Source: Acidobacteriota bacterium (GTDB taxonomy: Bacteria > Acidobacteriota > Blastocatellia > RBC074). Taken from it: 64,000 bases of DNA. Of the stretch, positions 9,351-18,900 are shown piece by piece; the stretch's first letter is position 1, and each line of letters opens with the position of its first letter. A program made the translations under genes and the position numbers. Below the pieces are notes generated by a model. That model saw nothing but the letters and a program-made list of their open reading frames with translations. It searched no databases and was not told the DNA's origin. Location: the NCBI GenBank assembly GCA_016196035.1, contig JACPYM010000007.1:1-64000 (forward strand), written 5' to 3'.

Positions 9351-10034
9351 ATGAAAAAACTGTTCGCGCTTATTTTCCTGCTCGGCACGTTGTGCGCTGG
9401 CGCGGCTTACGCTCAAGACGAAGCGGCGGCCCGCGATCTTTACAGCAGCTACGCCAAGACCGGCACGAAAGGCCGGCCCGGCGCCCGCATCAGCATTGAG
9501 CTATTGCGCGGCGGGCAAACCGGCTTCGTGCCGCTCGACACCGGGTTTAAGGCTGGCGATAAGGTCAAACTACACTTCGAACTCAATTTCCCGGCCTACG
9601 TCGAAATCTACAACCTGGGCACTTCGGGCCGCCTGCAACGCCTCTTTCCGGCGGCGGGTGTGAGCGGGCCGGTCAAAATTGTCTCTGGCTACACCGTGCC
9701 GGCGCCCGCCGACGAATGGCTGCGCTTCGATCAGCGGGCGGGCATTGAACGCTTGTCCTTCGTCTTTTCCGCCGCGCCAGTTGCGCCGCCCAAGCTGGTC
9801 GCGGCGCAAAAACGTCCGCCCGCCAGCGCCAAGCCCAAAGCTAAAGGGGACGCCGCGCCCGCTGCCAGCGATACGCAACAAGCGCTCGACGATCTTAACG
9901 CGCGCGAAATGGCTGGCGACGCCGAAGGCCGCGACTTCGACCGCGTGCGGGTCGGCGCGGATGCTTACGTGCTGAGCAACCAGCAACGCTTGCGGCGCGC
10001 GCTTTACGTTTCGATCAACTTGCAGCATCGGTGA
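9351..10034 (+). CDS. Secreted DUF4384 domain protein
   Basis: The 227-residue product starts with a clear Sec signal peptide (KKLFALIFLLGTLCAGAAYA, cleavage before QDE). It continues with a DUF4384-like domain: ISIELLRGGQTGFVPLDTGF, then FPAYVEIYNLGTSGRLQRLFP, then YTVPAPADEWLRFDQRAGIE. DUF4384 occurs beside kinases and caspase-like proteases in many bacteria, and its function is unknown. A basic Ala/Pro/Lys-rich linker (about residues 145-180) and a short C-terminal segment follow. AAGGAGG at 9338-9344 fits the ATG at 9351, with a GTG three bases earlier as an alternative. The next protein in the block carries a second DUF4384-like segment, so the two may pair. Confidence 0.8.
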   Translation: MKKLFALIFLLGTLCAGAAYAQDEAAARDLYSSYAKTGTKGRPGARISIELLRGGQTGFVPLDTGFKAGDKVKLHFELNFPAYVEIYNLGTSGRLQRLFPAAGVSGPVKIVSGYTVPAPADEWLRFDQRAGIERLSFVFSAAPVAPPKLVAAQKRPPASAKPKAKGDAAPAASDTQQALDDLNAREMAGDAEGRDFDRVRVGADAYVLSNQQRLRRALYVSINLQHR

Positions 10035-10041
10035 GGGCCTG

Positions 10042-10138
10042 GCCTGGTGCGGTACCGGGAGCGGTAGCGATCGGGTTTCTGCGGGATGTGCGCTTGCAAA
10101 GAAACCCGATCGCTACCGCTCCCGGTACCGCACCAGGC
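10042..10138. repeat. 39-bp perfect inverted repeat between block genes
   Basis: The arms at 10042-10080 and 10100-10138 are exact complements and contain GGTACCGGGAGCGGTAGCGA. The loop is 19 bases. There is no T-tract after the stem, and the next gene's ribosome site begins within a few bases, so it resembles a mobile hairpin or transcript-stability element rather than a terminator. The GGTACCG core is shared with family A hairpins elsewhere in the window. Confidence 0.9.
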
Positions 10139-10159
10139 TGTCCCAAAGGAGAACCCGCC

Positions 10160-11803
10160 ATGAAAAAACTGACTGCCGGCGTCTGCTTCGTTACGCTCGT
10201 GTTGGGCTGGCTGGTACTGCCGCAACTCAGCAGCCGCGCGCAAACCCGTAAACCCAACAGCCACGCCTTGCTGGTTGGCATCAATCACTACGCCCAAGCC
10301 TACGTTCCGCCCACGCCCGGCGCGGAAGAGGATGCGCTGGCGATGCGCGAATTGCTCATCAAGCATTACGGCTTCCACGCTGACGAAATCAAACTGTTGC
10401 TCGGCGCGGAAGCCACCGCCGCCAACATCGTCGCGGAATTCCGCCGCCGCCTGATTGCGGAAACGCAACCCGGCGATCACATCTTTTTTCATTACTCCGG
10501 CCACGGTTCGCGCGTGCCCGACGATAACGGCGATGAAGCGGACGGTTTCGACGAAGTGCTCGCGCCCTACGATGTCGCGCTGCAAGGCGCGGACAGCTTT
10601 GCCAACATCATCCGCGATGACCTGATCGGCGAATTGATCGGCGAGTTGAAAGGCCGGCAGGCCGTGCTCGTTTTCGATTCCTGCCACTCCGGCACGATTT
10701 CCAGAGCGCCCGGCAATGCGCCCGCCAGCGCCGCCGTCAAACCGCGCTATTTGCCCGCGCCTGCCGAGTTGAGCCGCCTGCAAACGTCGTCACGCGCGGT
10801 TGGCGGCGGCCCGGCGGGTTATGACGTGAGCGACTTCGCCGATGAGATAAACAGCCGGCAATTGCGCAAGCGCGACCTGAAATTGGTGAAAGAGAAACTG
10901 GACGATTCGACCGCGCGCATCGCCGTCATCTCCGCCGCGCAAGCCGGCCAACTGGCCTATCCGGTCAAGGTGGCGGGCGGCGACCGTGGCGCGCTCTCTT
11001 ACCTGTTCACCGAAACGCAGCGCGAACGCGCGCTGTCTTTTAACGAACTGCGCGCGCAAATCACGACGCGGATGGCGACATACAACAGCGGCAAGCGCCA
11101 ACAGACGCCGGTCTTCGAGGTGTTGACGCCCTTCTCGCTGGATGAGCCGTTGTTTGCGCCGATGCCGTTCGTCATCCCGGCCATCGCCTTTGCCAACCCT
11201 GACTCCACACTCAAAGTCACGCTGCGCAACCTGGAGGGCAAACGGCGCTACCAACTCGATGACGAGATTTCCTACGAGGTGACGACCAGCGCGCCGGGCT
11301 GGCTTTATCTGGTGGTTTTTAGCCAGGAGGGCAAAGCCACCTGCGTTTTTCCGACCGCTGAAAACGCGGATGATCGTGACAACTATGTCCGGCAGGGCAC
11401 GCAGCGTCTGCCGCGCTCGAAATACTTTTACGCAATACCCCCGCTGGGCAAAGACATCGTGGTCGCCCTGCTGTCGAGCAGCAAGCTCAATCTAGGCGAC
11501 AAGGAGGAACTGACCTGGGACGAAGTCTTCGCCCGGCTGCGCAGCAACAAGCTGACCGGCTACATCAACCGGCGCGGCGTCGGCACCAAAAAGCCGGGCC
11601 AAGCATCTGCCTCACCCGCTTCACTCCCAACTTCACTTGATGACACCGATTGGCAAGCCGCCAGTCTGGTCATCGAAACGATCAAAAAGCCGGACGGGAA
11701 AAAGGCCGCTGTCTCCCGTCCGGCAAGACGCGCAACACACGCGGGCAAAGGTGGCGGGACTGTACAGCCACCTGTTTTGCGCGCGGCGTTGAAACGCCCT
11801 TGA
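10160..11803 (+). CDS. Secreted caspase-like (C14) protease with DUF4384-like domain
   Basis: The 547-residue protein has a signal peptide (residues about 1-28, ending SSRAQ) and a caspase-fold domain at about 34-330. SHALLVGINHYAQ is the first strand. The catalytic dyad is His115 in HYSGHGSRVPDD and Cys175 in FDSCHSGT. An acidic Asp-rich segment follows the histidine, as in Ca-dependent metacaspases. Residues about 370-470 form a DUF4384-like beta domain (WLYLVVFSQEGKATCVFP). The linker after it holds RGVGTKK at residues 472-478 (11573-11593), also found in the other two caspase proteins of the block. The tail is Arg/Lys-rich. The ATG at 10160 has AAAGGAG upstream. Substrate and activation are unknown. 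Confidence 0.9.
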   Translation: MKKLTAGVCFVTLVLGWLVLPQLSSRAQTRKPNSHALLVGINHYAQAYVPPTPGAEEDALAMRELLIKHYGFHADEIKLLLGAEATAANIVAEFRRRLIAETQPGDHIFFHYSGHGSRVPDDNGDEADGFDEVLAPYDVALQGADSFANIIRDDLIGELIGELKGRQAVLVFDSCHSGTISRAPGNAPASAAVKPRYLPAPAELSRLQTSSRAVGGGPAGYDVSDFADEINSRQLRKRDLKLVKEKLDDSTARIAVISAAQAGQLAYPVKVAGGDRGALSYLFTETQRERALSFNELRAQITTRMATYNSGKRQQTPVFEVLTPFSLDEPLFAPMPFVIPAIAFANPDSTLKVTLRNLEGKRRYQLDDEISYEVTTSAPGWLYLVVFSQEGKATCVFPTAENADDRDNYVRQGTQRLPRSKYFYAIPPLGKDIVVALLSSSKLNLGDKEELTWDEVFARLRSNKLTGYINRRGVGTKKPGQASASPASLPTSLDDTDWQAASLVIETIKKPDGKKAAVSRPARRATHAGKGGGTVQPPVLRAALKRP

Positions 11804-11898
11804 ACCGCCGGCGACCGGCACGTCACCGCGTCACGCGCGCGGCTGGCAGACATTCAACCCAAGCTGATCTCATTCAGCTCTGTTTAGGAGGCATGACC

Positions 11899-13809
11899 AT
11901 GAACACCATCATTCGCAACGCAGTGCTCGCGATCAGCCTGCTTGGGTTAGGCGCTTTCGCTTCCCCCATCCAGGCTTCCCCAATCCAAGCTTCGCCGACA
12001 CAGACGGACAAGCAGGAGCAAGCCGACAAAAAGGCCAAAGAGAAAGAGAAAAAAGACGGCGGCATCAAGACCAAAGTCGGCGACATGTTCGGCATTGGCG
12101 ACAAAGAGCAGCGCCAGGAGCGCGCCCAGGCGAAGTCCGAACGCGAATACCAGAAGATGCTGGCCGACGCGCGCAAGAAATACGACGCCGGGTCGAAAGA
12201 CCACAGCCCGGATTTCAAGTACCGCGTGGATCAGGATTACAAGGAGGTGCGGCGGCAGCACAGCGATTACGGCTTCCAGATGAACACCTTCAACAGCAAT
12301 GACGACGTGACGACCTTCACCGGCGACAAATTGAAACTGGAAGACACGCTCTATGACAACGAGTTCGTCCAGGATTACGTCAACCGCGTCGGCCAAGCGC
12401 TGGTGCCGGCCACTTCGGCGCAACGTTACATCTTCAAGGTCGTGCTCAATCCGGTGCCCGATGCGCGCTCGCTCTCGACCGGGACGGTCTACATCACGAC
12501 CGGCTATCTGGCGCTGGTGGATAACGAGGCGCAGTTGGCCTACATTTTGGGCCACGAGGTGGCGCACATCGAGAAGCTGCACTGGCTACAGGATTCGCTC
12601 GTCTCCAACGAGATGGAGGACTTCAACCGCAAGCAGGAAAAGATTCAAGGCTATGCTTCCCTGGCAGCGGGCGGGTTGGGAACACTCTTCGGCGGCGCGG
12701 CCAGCGGCTCGTTTTTGCGCGGGATGCAATACGGCTATTTCGCCAGCGAGTTGACCGCGCTGGTGATGAAGTTCGTCAAGCCGACCAAGAGCTTCGCCTG
12801 GGATCGCGTCCAGGAAAACGAAGCTGACAAGTACGGCATGGAGCTGATGTTCGAGCGCAATTACGACCCGCGCGAAGTGCCGAAGCTTTACGCGCGCTTG
12901 CAACAGTTCAATGCGCGCGAGCCGCGCACTTCCGATGGTTTCGTGGCTCAGGCCGACCGCGTGTTGGAAGGCAAGACCTTTTCCAATTTCGCCATGGTTT
13001 CCTGGTCGGTCAAACCCAACCTGATGCGCGGCGCGGCCAATTTGCGCGCGCGACGCGGCGACACGGCGGATGGCGGCATCGTTTCGCCGCTGGAACCGGG
13101 CAAGACCTTTGGCACGGCTGAAGACGCTGAGAAGCGCGAAAAGGGTGCGACACAACAGATGGACAACCTGAACGCTGTGCTGCGCGAGAAGCTGGAGAAG
13201 GGCGAAATCATCGGCAGCAGTGAAGAGTTCCAATCGGTCATGGCCGATCTCAAACGCGACAACGGCATCCGCGCGTTTTATTTCGACATGTACCAAATGG
13301 CGCTCGACAACCTCCGCGAGGCGCTGCAAATCCGCTCGAACGATCCCTACACGCATTTCTACTACGGCAAGGTGCTGCATGCGACCGCGCGTTCAAAAGC
13401 TGAGAAAGCCGAGGCGCTCAGTTCGATCATCAAGGCCATCGAAACCGACAAACGCGGCGTGCTGGCCGGCCCCTGGATGCATCGCGCGCTGGTGCTGATG
13501 GCCGATCGCAATCCGGCGCAGAACCGCGAGATCATTGGCTATTTGCGGCAATACGTGGATGTTTATCAGCAAGAGCACGGCGGCGGATTGCCGCCCAACA
13601 TGGATGTGATCTACGCCTACTTGAAAGACCTGGGCGACGATCAATGGGCCGCGCGTCCGGCCATGAACATCTCGACCAAGAATCTCGATCCGATCAAGAC
13701 GGCGGGCGGTCAGGCGGCGCGCGAACCTGCGCCCTTGCCCGCTCCGCAACCGCAACCGTCATCACCACCCGCGTCTGCCGCGCCCAACAACGTGAAACGC
13801 AAACCGTAG
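11899..13809 (+). CDS. Secreted M48-family zinc metalloprotease with TPR-like C-terminus
   Basis: The 636-residue protein has a signal peptide (about residues 1-25), then a Lys/Glu-rich stretch (EQADKKAKEKEKKDGG) and an M48 peptidase core. The HExxH zinc site is HEVAH (H219, E220, H223), with the downstream glutamate in ENEADKYGMEL (about E308). A hydrophobic glycine-rich segment separates them (GYASLAAGGLGTLFGGAA). The C-terminal half is helical, with ALDNLREALQIRSNDPYTHF typical of TPR repeats, and ends in a Pro-rich tail. Related BepA/YfgC-type proteins act in envelope quality control. AGGAGG at 11886-11891 favours the ATG at 11899 over the one at 11893. The gene is framed by two hairpin repeats and two caspase genes. 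Confidence 0.9.
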   Translation: MNTIIRNAVLAISLLGLGAFASPIQASPIQASPTQTDKQEQADKKAKEKEKKDGGIKTKVGDMFGIGDKEQRQERAQAKSEREYQKMLADARKKYDAGSKDHSPDFKYRVDQDYKEVRRQHSDYGFQMNTFNSNDDVTTFTGDKLKLEDTLYDNEFVQDYVNRVGQALVPATSAQRYIFKVVLNPVPDARSLSTGTVYITTGYLALVDNEAQLAYILGHEVAHIEKLHWLQDSLVSNEMEDFNRKQEKIQGYASLAAGGLGTLFGGAASGSFLRGMQYGYFASELTALVMKFVKPTKSFAWDRVQENEADKYGMELMFERNYDPREVPKLYARLQQFNAREPRTSDGFVAQADRVLEGKTFSNFAMVSWSVKPNLMRGAANLRARRGDTADGGIVSPLEPGKTFGTAEDAEKREKGATQQMDNLNAVLREKLEKGEIIGSSEEFQSVMADLKRDNGIRAFYFDMYQMALDNLREALQIRSNDPYTHFYYGKVLHATARSKAEKAEALSSIIKAIETDKRGVLAGPWMHRALVLMADRNPAQNREIIGYLRQYVDVYQQEHGGGLPPNMDVIYAYLKDLGDDQWAARPAMNISTKNLDPIKTAGGQAAREPAPLPAPQPQPSSPPASAAPNNVKRKP

Positions 13810-13828
13810 CGCAAACCGTAGCAATTGA

Positions 13829-13953
13829 CCCTGGGTACGCACCGCTTCCAGCGTGCGGGCTTGAAATCGGAGCGCGTAATGCCGGAGAGTTTTCCTTCGG
13901 CATCATTCCGTCCGCCACCGAGACCGCACGCTGGAAGCGGTGCGTACCCAGGG
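13829..13953. repeat. 30-bp perfect inverted repeat with 65-base spacer
   Basis: The arms at 13829-13858 and 13924-13953 are exact complements containing GGGTACGCACCGCTTCCAGC. The spacer has its own small imperfect hairpin (ATGCCG with CGGCAT). It lies in the gap between the M48 gene and the second caspase gene and ends 35 bases before the next start codon. Confidence 0.88.
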
Positions 13954-13987
13954 TTCCGCTTCAAACCCGCTTTCCCTCGGAGGTCTT

Positions 13988-15859
13988 ATGCGTCGTCGTC
14001 TGCTCATCCTGTTGCTTGTCTGCGCGTTGAGTTGGTCAGCCGCCCAGCCGAGCGCCCAGCAAATCGCCCAACAAATTGTGGATGCGCGCGAGCCGTTCGC
14101 GCTGGAAATCCCGGAAATTAATAGCGGTCTGCACACCGCGATGGATGTCACCTTCCCTACCGACCGCCTGATTACGCGGCTCAAACTCTGGGTTGTCACG
14201 CCCTATGCCGAGCGCATTTCGTATGGGCATATCAGCGCCAAATTGAATGACGTTTCGCTTGGCCCGGTCGCCAAACCACGTGCTGGTTTGCATGGCACCT
14301 TCCTGGACATAGACCTGCGCTTACAACCGACGATCAAGTTGCTGAACGGCAAGAACCGCATTGAAATCCTCGCGCAGGAAGACCGCACTGGCAAAACCTA
14401 TCGCTGCTCCTTCGTGCTGTTGCCCGGCAAAGTGAACGCCGCCGCCACGCCCGAAGCGCCCGACACCACGATTCGTTGTAGCGAGGCCTTGGCTCCAGCC
14501 GACCCGCACGCGCCCGTCAGCGACCACCAGGCCCCGCAAATCAACCTCGCCGAGCCGCAAGCCGCGTTGCACGGCACGGACGCGCCGCTGCGCGTGCGCG
14601 TGCGCGGCGACGCCACTGACAACAGCGGCGCCGTGGCCTCCGTCACCGTCAACGGCCAATTGATCGCGCCGCCCCAACTCAGCAAAACCGAGCAGAAAGC
14701 CAAAGAGCAAGCCGCCAAAGAGCAAGCCAAGCAGGACAAGAAAACCAACCAACCGGCGGTTGACCCCGCGACGATCAAGTTGCCCTTCGATCAAACCGTC
14801 ACCGTGGAGGCCCAGGCCCGCGTCGTGTTGATCGAAGCCGCCGACCGCGTCGGCAATCGCCGCCTGTGCAGCGTCCCCATCCTGCGCGCGCCGGTCGCCA
14901 AGCGCGAAGGCTTTGGCGGACGCCGCTACGCCGTCATCATCGGCGTTTCGCAATATCTCTACAGCGAAGGCGGCCTGTCGAATTTGAGCTTCGCCGACAA
15001 GGACGCCGAGGCCCTGCGCGATTTTCTGAAGACGCCTGCGGGCGGCGGTTTCAAACAGGAAGAGATCGTTTGCCTGACGAACCGGCAAGCAACGCAATTG
15101 GCCGTCAAAGCCGAAGTCACGCGCTTCCTGACCAACGCGACCGAGAACGATCTGATCTATCTGTTCCTGGCCGGCCACGGCGCGCCTGATAAGTACGACC
15201 CGCAAAAACTCTACTTCCTGCTGCACGACACCAAAGTCGCCGACCTGCCGGGCACGGCGCTCTCGATGCGCTGGCTGGGTGAATTCCTGGATCGGCAAAC
15301 CAAACGCGCGCGCGTCATCGCCTTTTTCGACACCTGCCACAGCGCGGGCATCAATCGCCAAGCGCTCAGCGCAGCGCCCCCGGCTGCCCCGGTGAAACCG
15401 GGTGGCCCGGACAAACGCGGCGTCGGCACGAAGAAGGACAAGCAGTCCGCGCCGCCCGCCAACCAGCCGCCCACGGTCACGCTCAGCGTCGGCGCGCCCG
15501 CCACATCGCCCGCCGCGCAACCCGGCTTCAATTTTTACGAAGGCGCGCTCTTTCAAAAGAAAGGCTGGACGGTCATCAGTTCCTCCGGCCTGAACGAAGA
15601 GTCGCAGGAAGGCGCACGCTGGCGCGATGCGGCGGGCAACGGCCACGGCGTGTTCACCTGGGCCTTGCTGGAAGGTGCGCAACAAGGCAAAGCCGATGCG
15701 AACGGCGATTGCCGGATTACGGCGGGGGAGCTTTTCGATTACATCCGAAAGACGGTGAGCGGCGCGACGGGCGGGGCGCAGAATCCGCAAGCGTTGCCGG
15801 GAGGGAATGGTGATTTGGCGATTGCAACCGCGCCTTGTCAGAAACCAACGCGTCCGTAA
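13988..15859 (+). CDS. Secreted caspase-like (C14) protease with N-terminal beta domains
   Basis: The 623-residue protein has a signal peptide (about residues 1-23), a beta-rich segment (about 35-150), and an Ig-like segment (about 180-300) split by a Lys/Gln/Glu-rich insert (residues about 233-252). The caspase domain begins at RRYAVIIGVSQYLYSEGG (about 312). Its dyad is His397 in LFLAGHGAPDKY and Cys450 in FFDTCHSAGI. RGVGTKK lies at residues 477-483 (15416-15436), in a Pro-rich insert 27 residues after the catalytic cysteine, between the two expected caspase subunits. That is where zymogen cleavage linkers usually lie. GGAGG precedes the ATG. It is probably active and exported. Confidence 0.9.
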   Translation: MRRRLLILLLVCALSWSAAQPSAQQIAQQIVDAREPFALEIPEINSGLHTAMDVTFPTDRLITRLKLWVVTPYAERISYGHISAKLNDVSLGPVAKPRAGLHGTFLDIDLRLQPTIKLLNGKNRIEILAQEDRTGKTYRCSFVLLPGKVNAAATPEAPDTTIRCSEALAPADPHAPVSDHQAPQINLAEPQAALHGTDAPLRVRVRGDATDNSGAVASVTVNGQLIAPPQLSKTEQKAKEQAAKEQAKQDKKTNQPAVDPATIKLPFDQTVTVEAQARVVLIEAADRVGNRRLCSVPILRAPVAKREGFGGRRYAVIIGVSQYLYSEGGLSNLSFADKDAEALRDFLKTPAGGGFKQEEIVCLTNRQATQLAVKAEVTRFLTNATENDLIYLFLAGHGAPDKYDPQKLYFLLHDTKVADLPGTALSMRWLGEFLDRQTKRARVIAFFDTCHSAGINRQALSAAPPAAPVKPGGPDKRGVGTKKDKQSAPPANQPPTVTLSVGAPATSPAAQPGFNFYEGALFQKKGWTVISSSGLNEESQEGARWRDAAGNGHGVFTWALLEGAQQGKADANGDCRITAGELFDYIRKTVSGATGGAQNPQALPGGNGDLAIATAPCQKPTRP

Positions 15860-15931
15860 ACTGAGGAGCCGCAATTTTTGCTTTTGCTAGCGATGGTTTT
15901 TCTGCTTGCTCAATCTGAGAGAGAAGATCAA

Positions 15932-18900
15932 ATGACGAACATGCCTTTCATCCCTCGAACAAAAAAGTCGGCGGCAATACGACTGTCAGTGCTGCTTGTC
16001 TTATTTGCCAGCTTATCCAGCGCTGTCTTGTCTCAGACTCCAACCCCACCAGCGGCGGCAAAACCGGAAGTGTTGGGTTATGGCGATAGCCCTGGGACAA
16101 TCAATTCCGTCGCTTGGAGTCCCGACGGGAGGTTTTTGGTGTCGGGCGGCAGGGGCAATGTAGTGCAAGTCTGGGATACCGAGAGTGGCGAGTTATCCAC
16201 CAGCTTCAATGGGCATACGGCTGATATCCGGTCGGTCGCGTGGCACCCGGAGGGCAAGCTAATTGTTTCGGCCAGCGACGATAAGACGATTCGGATTTGG
16301 GATGTAGCCAGCCAGAAACTTTTGCAGGTTCTAAGAGGGCACATCGGCGCAGTAACTTCAGTTGCGATCAGCCCCGATGGCAAATTTTTGGCCTCGGGGA
16401 GTGATGATGACTCGATTCGTATCTGGGAGTTACCTGAAGGGAAGCTTGTGCAAACGCTCAACGGGCATACTAATGATGTCCACGCGGTAGCTTGGCATCC
16501 CTCCGGCAAATTTCTAGGTTCGGGTGGCTCAGATCACATGGTAAGAGTATGGGATTTAGCGGCGGGCAAATTGCTTCATACCTTGAAGGGGCATAAGGAA
16601 CCTGTTCTCTCGGTTGCGTGGAGTCCGGATGGCAAATGGATTGCTTCAGGAGGGCGCGATGAAAAAGTTGTTATTTGGGATTTCAACACTCAGAAAATGG
16701 CTCGTGAATTCCCGACCAAAGAAGGAGCAATCAATTGGGTGTATTCAGTATCCTGGAGTCCGGATGGTAAGAGAATTGCCGCAGGGAATAACGATGATCG
16801 GATTCGTATTTGGGATACTGAAAGTGGAAAGCTACTAAATAACATCAGATTGTCGCCAGTTATCAAGGTGCTTTCGGTCGCTTGGAATCCCGATGGAAAG
16901 CAGCTCGCTTCAGGTTCCTGGTCGGCCCGGGTACCGTTACAAATCTTTGAGACACAAAACTGGCGGTTGACAAAAAGTTTCTCCGGGCGGGATAGGTGGG
17001 TTCTCTCATTATCAGCCACCCAGGATGCCAAGATTGTTGCTTCAGCCGAACGTGGAGGAAAAATCAGGTTATGGGATGTTGACACTGGTAGCACCCTAAG
17101 GACATTTTCAATTGGAGCTAGTAATAGTTTCGTAGTTGGTTGGAGCAAGGATGGCGAATATCTCATCGTTAGTGGTGCGGATATACCAGTTCGTCTTTAT
17201 CAAACCAAAACTGGAGAATTGTTGAGTACGTTTGATGAGCAAACAATCGGGGCGAGACTGGTCGGGTTGAGTTCAGACCAAAAACTGATTACTTTGCAGG
17301 AGAAAAGCAAAGCTATCAGTCTTTGGGATACTGATAGCGGCAAGCGAGCGCAAAAATTGTTTGATCTTGTCGATCCATATACTGCCATTGCGTTCAGCCC
17401 AAATGGTGAATTGTGTGCGATAGGGAACTCCGACAAGACGATACATTTGCGGTCTACCAAAACAGGACAAACCTTACGCACGCTGACTGGCCACATGAAG
17501 AACGTCAATTCGTTTGCGTGGAGTCCTGACGGCACACAACTCGCTTCCGGCAGCGATGATCAAACGGTTCAATTGTGGGAAGCCGCGAGCGGCCGGCCCC
17601 TGCGCACGTTGAAAGGCCACAGTGGTTGGGTGGGAACCGTCCGTTGGAGCCGCGATGGCAAATGGATTATCTCAGCCAGTGGGGATAAGACGGTCAAAAT
17701 TTGGGAAGCGCAAAGCGGCAAGCAGTTACATACGCTCAAAGGGTATAACGCTCCGGTTCGCGCCTTGCACTTGAGTCAAAATGGTAGATTCCTGATTACA
17801 GGCAGCGATGACCGCGAGATCAAGCTTTGGGATACACGGAATTGGTCGAACCCGGGTTCGATCCTCTCTTTGCCGGAGGATAACTGGCTGGCCTACACCG
17901 ATGACGGTTATTTTCATAGCTCTGATGATGCCTTGCGTTATGTGAAATGGCGCAGAGGAGAGCAGACGCTTGATAACGAGCAATACAAAGCCCAGCATTA
18001 CCGGCCCGATTTGGTTGCGTTGCGGCTGAAGAGCTTTACCGCAGAAACAAATTTACTAGCTACCAACCCAACAAGCCAGACAGGAATGCAACTGCAAACT
18101 CAAGCGCCGCCACAATCGCAAGCTACTCCGGTCGTACCTAAACCCAATGTTGAAGTAAAAGACACTAAGCCGCCCCTCATCCGCATCACTGCGCCTGACA
18201 TCACGCGCGGCGTCGGCACGAAAAAGTCTGACAGCAAGCTCAGGGTGGCCGGGCAAGTGACAGATGAATCCGGCATCAGTGAAGTCACGGTGCGCGGTCT
18301 TGCGGCAACGCTGGATGAGCAAGGCAACTTTTCGGCAGAAATCTTGCTCAAGCTCGGCAACAACCCGATCAAAGTGATCGCCACGGATATTTATGGCAAC
18401 AAGGCTGAAGAGAGCTTCACTATCCGCCGCGAAGAGCCGCCTGTAGCCGAAGCGAAACCGTCCGTGCCGCAACCAAAGCCTGACCCCGTGCCCACCTGGG
18501 CGGTGCGCAAAACCTATGCGCTGGTGATCGGCAATAACAAGTATCAACATCTGGCGGCACTCAAAACCGCAATTGCCGATGCCGAACAAGTGGAGCGCGT
18601 GTTGCGCGAAAACTTCGGCTATGCAACGACGCTGCTCAAAGACGCCAAACGTGAGCAGATAGTGCTGGCGTTGAGCGAATACCGCCGCCAGCTCGATGTG
18701 AACGCCGACTTGTTGATCTATTACGCCGGGCACGGTTATTTCGACACGGATGTGGACAAGGCTTACTGGCTGCCAGTGGATGCGCGCGATGGCGATGTCT
18801 CCAATTGGATCAGCGCCGATGACGTGACGACGAGCATCAAGGGAATGCGGGCGAAACATGTGCTGGTGGTTTCGGACAGTTGTTACTCCGGCACCTTGGC

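Noticed and set aside
10031-10159. N-terminal extension of the first caspase through the hairpin
   Set aside because: Translation of the hairpin gives a repeated Pro/Gly/Ala stretch. A clean signal peptide and ribosome site lie at 10160.
14321-15874. 517-codon minus-strand frame opposite the second caspase gene
   Set aside because: Low-complexity Arg/Gly-rich translation without homology features. The plus strand has an intact caspase.
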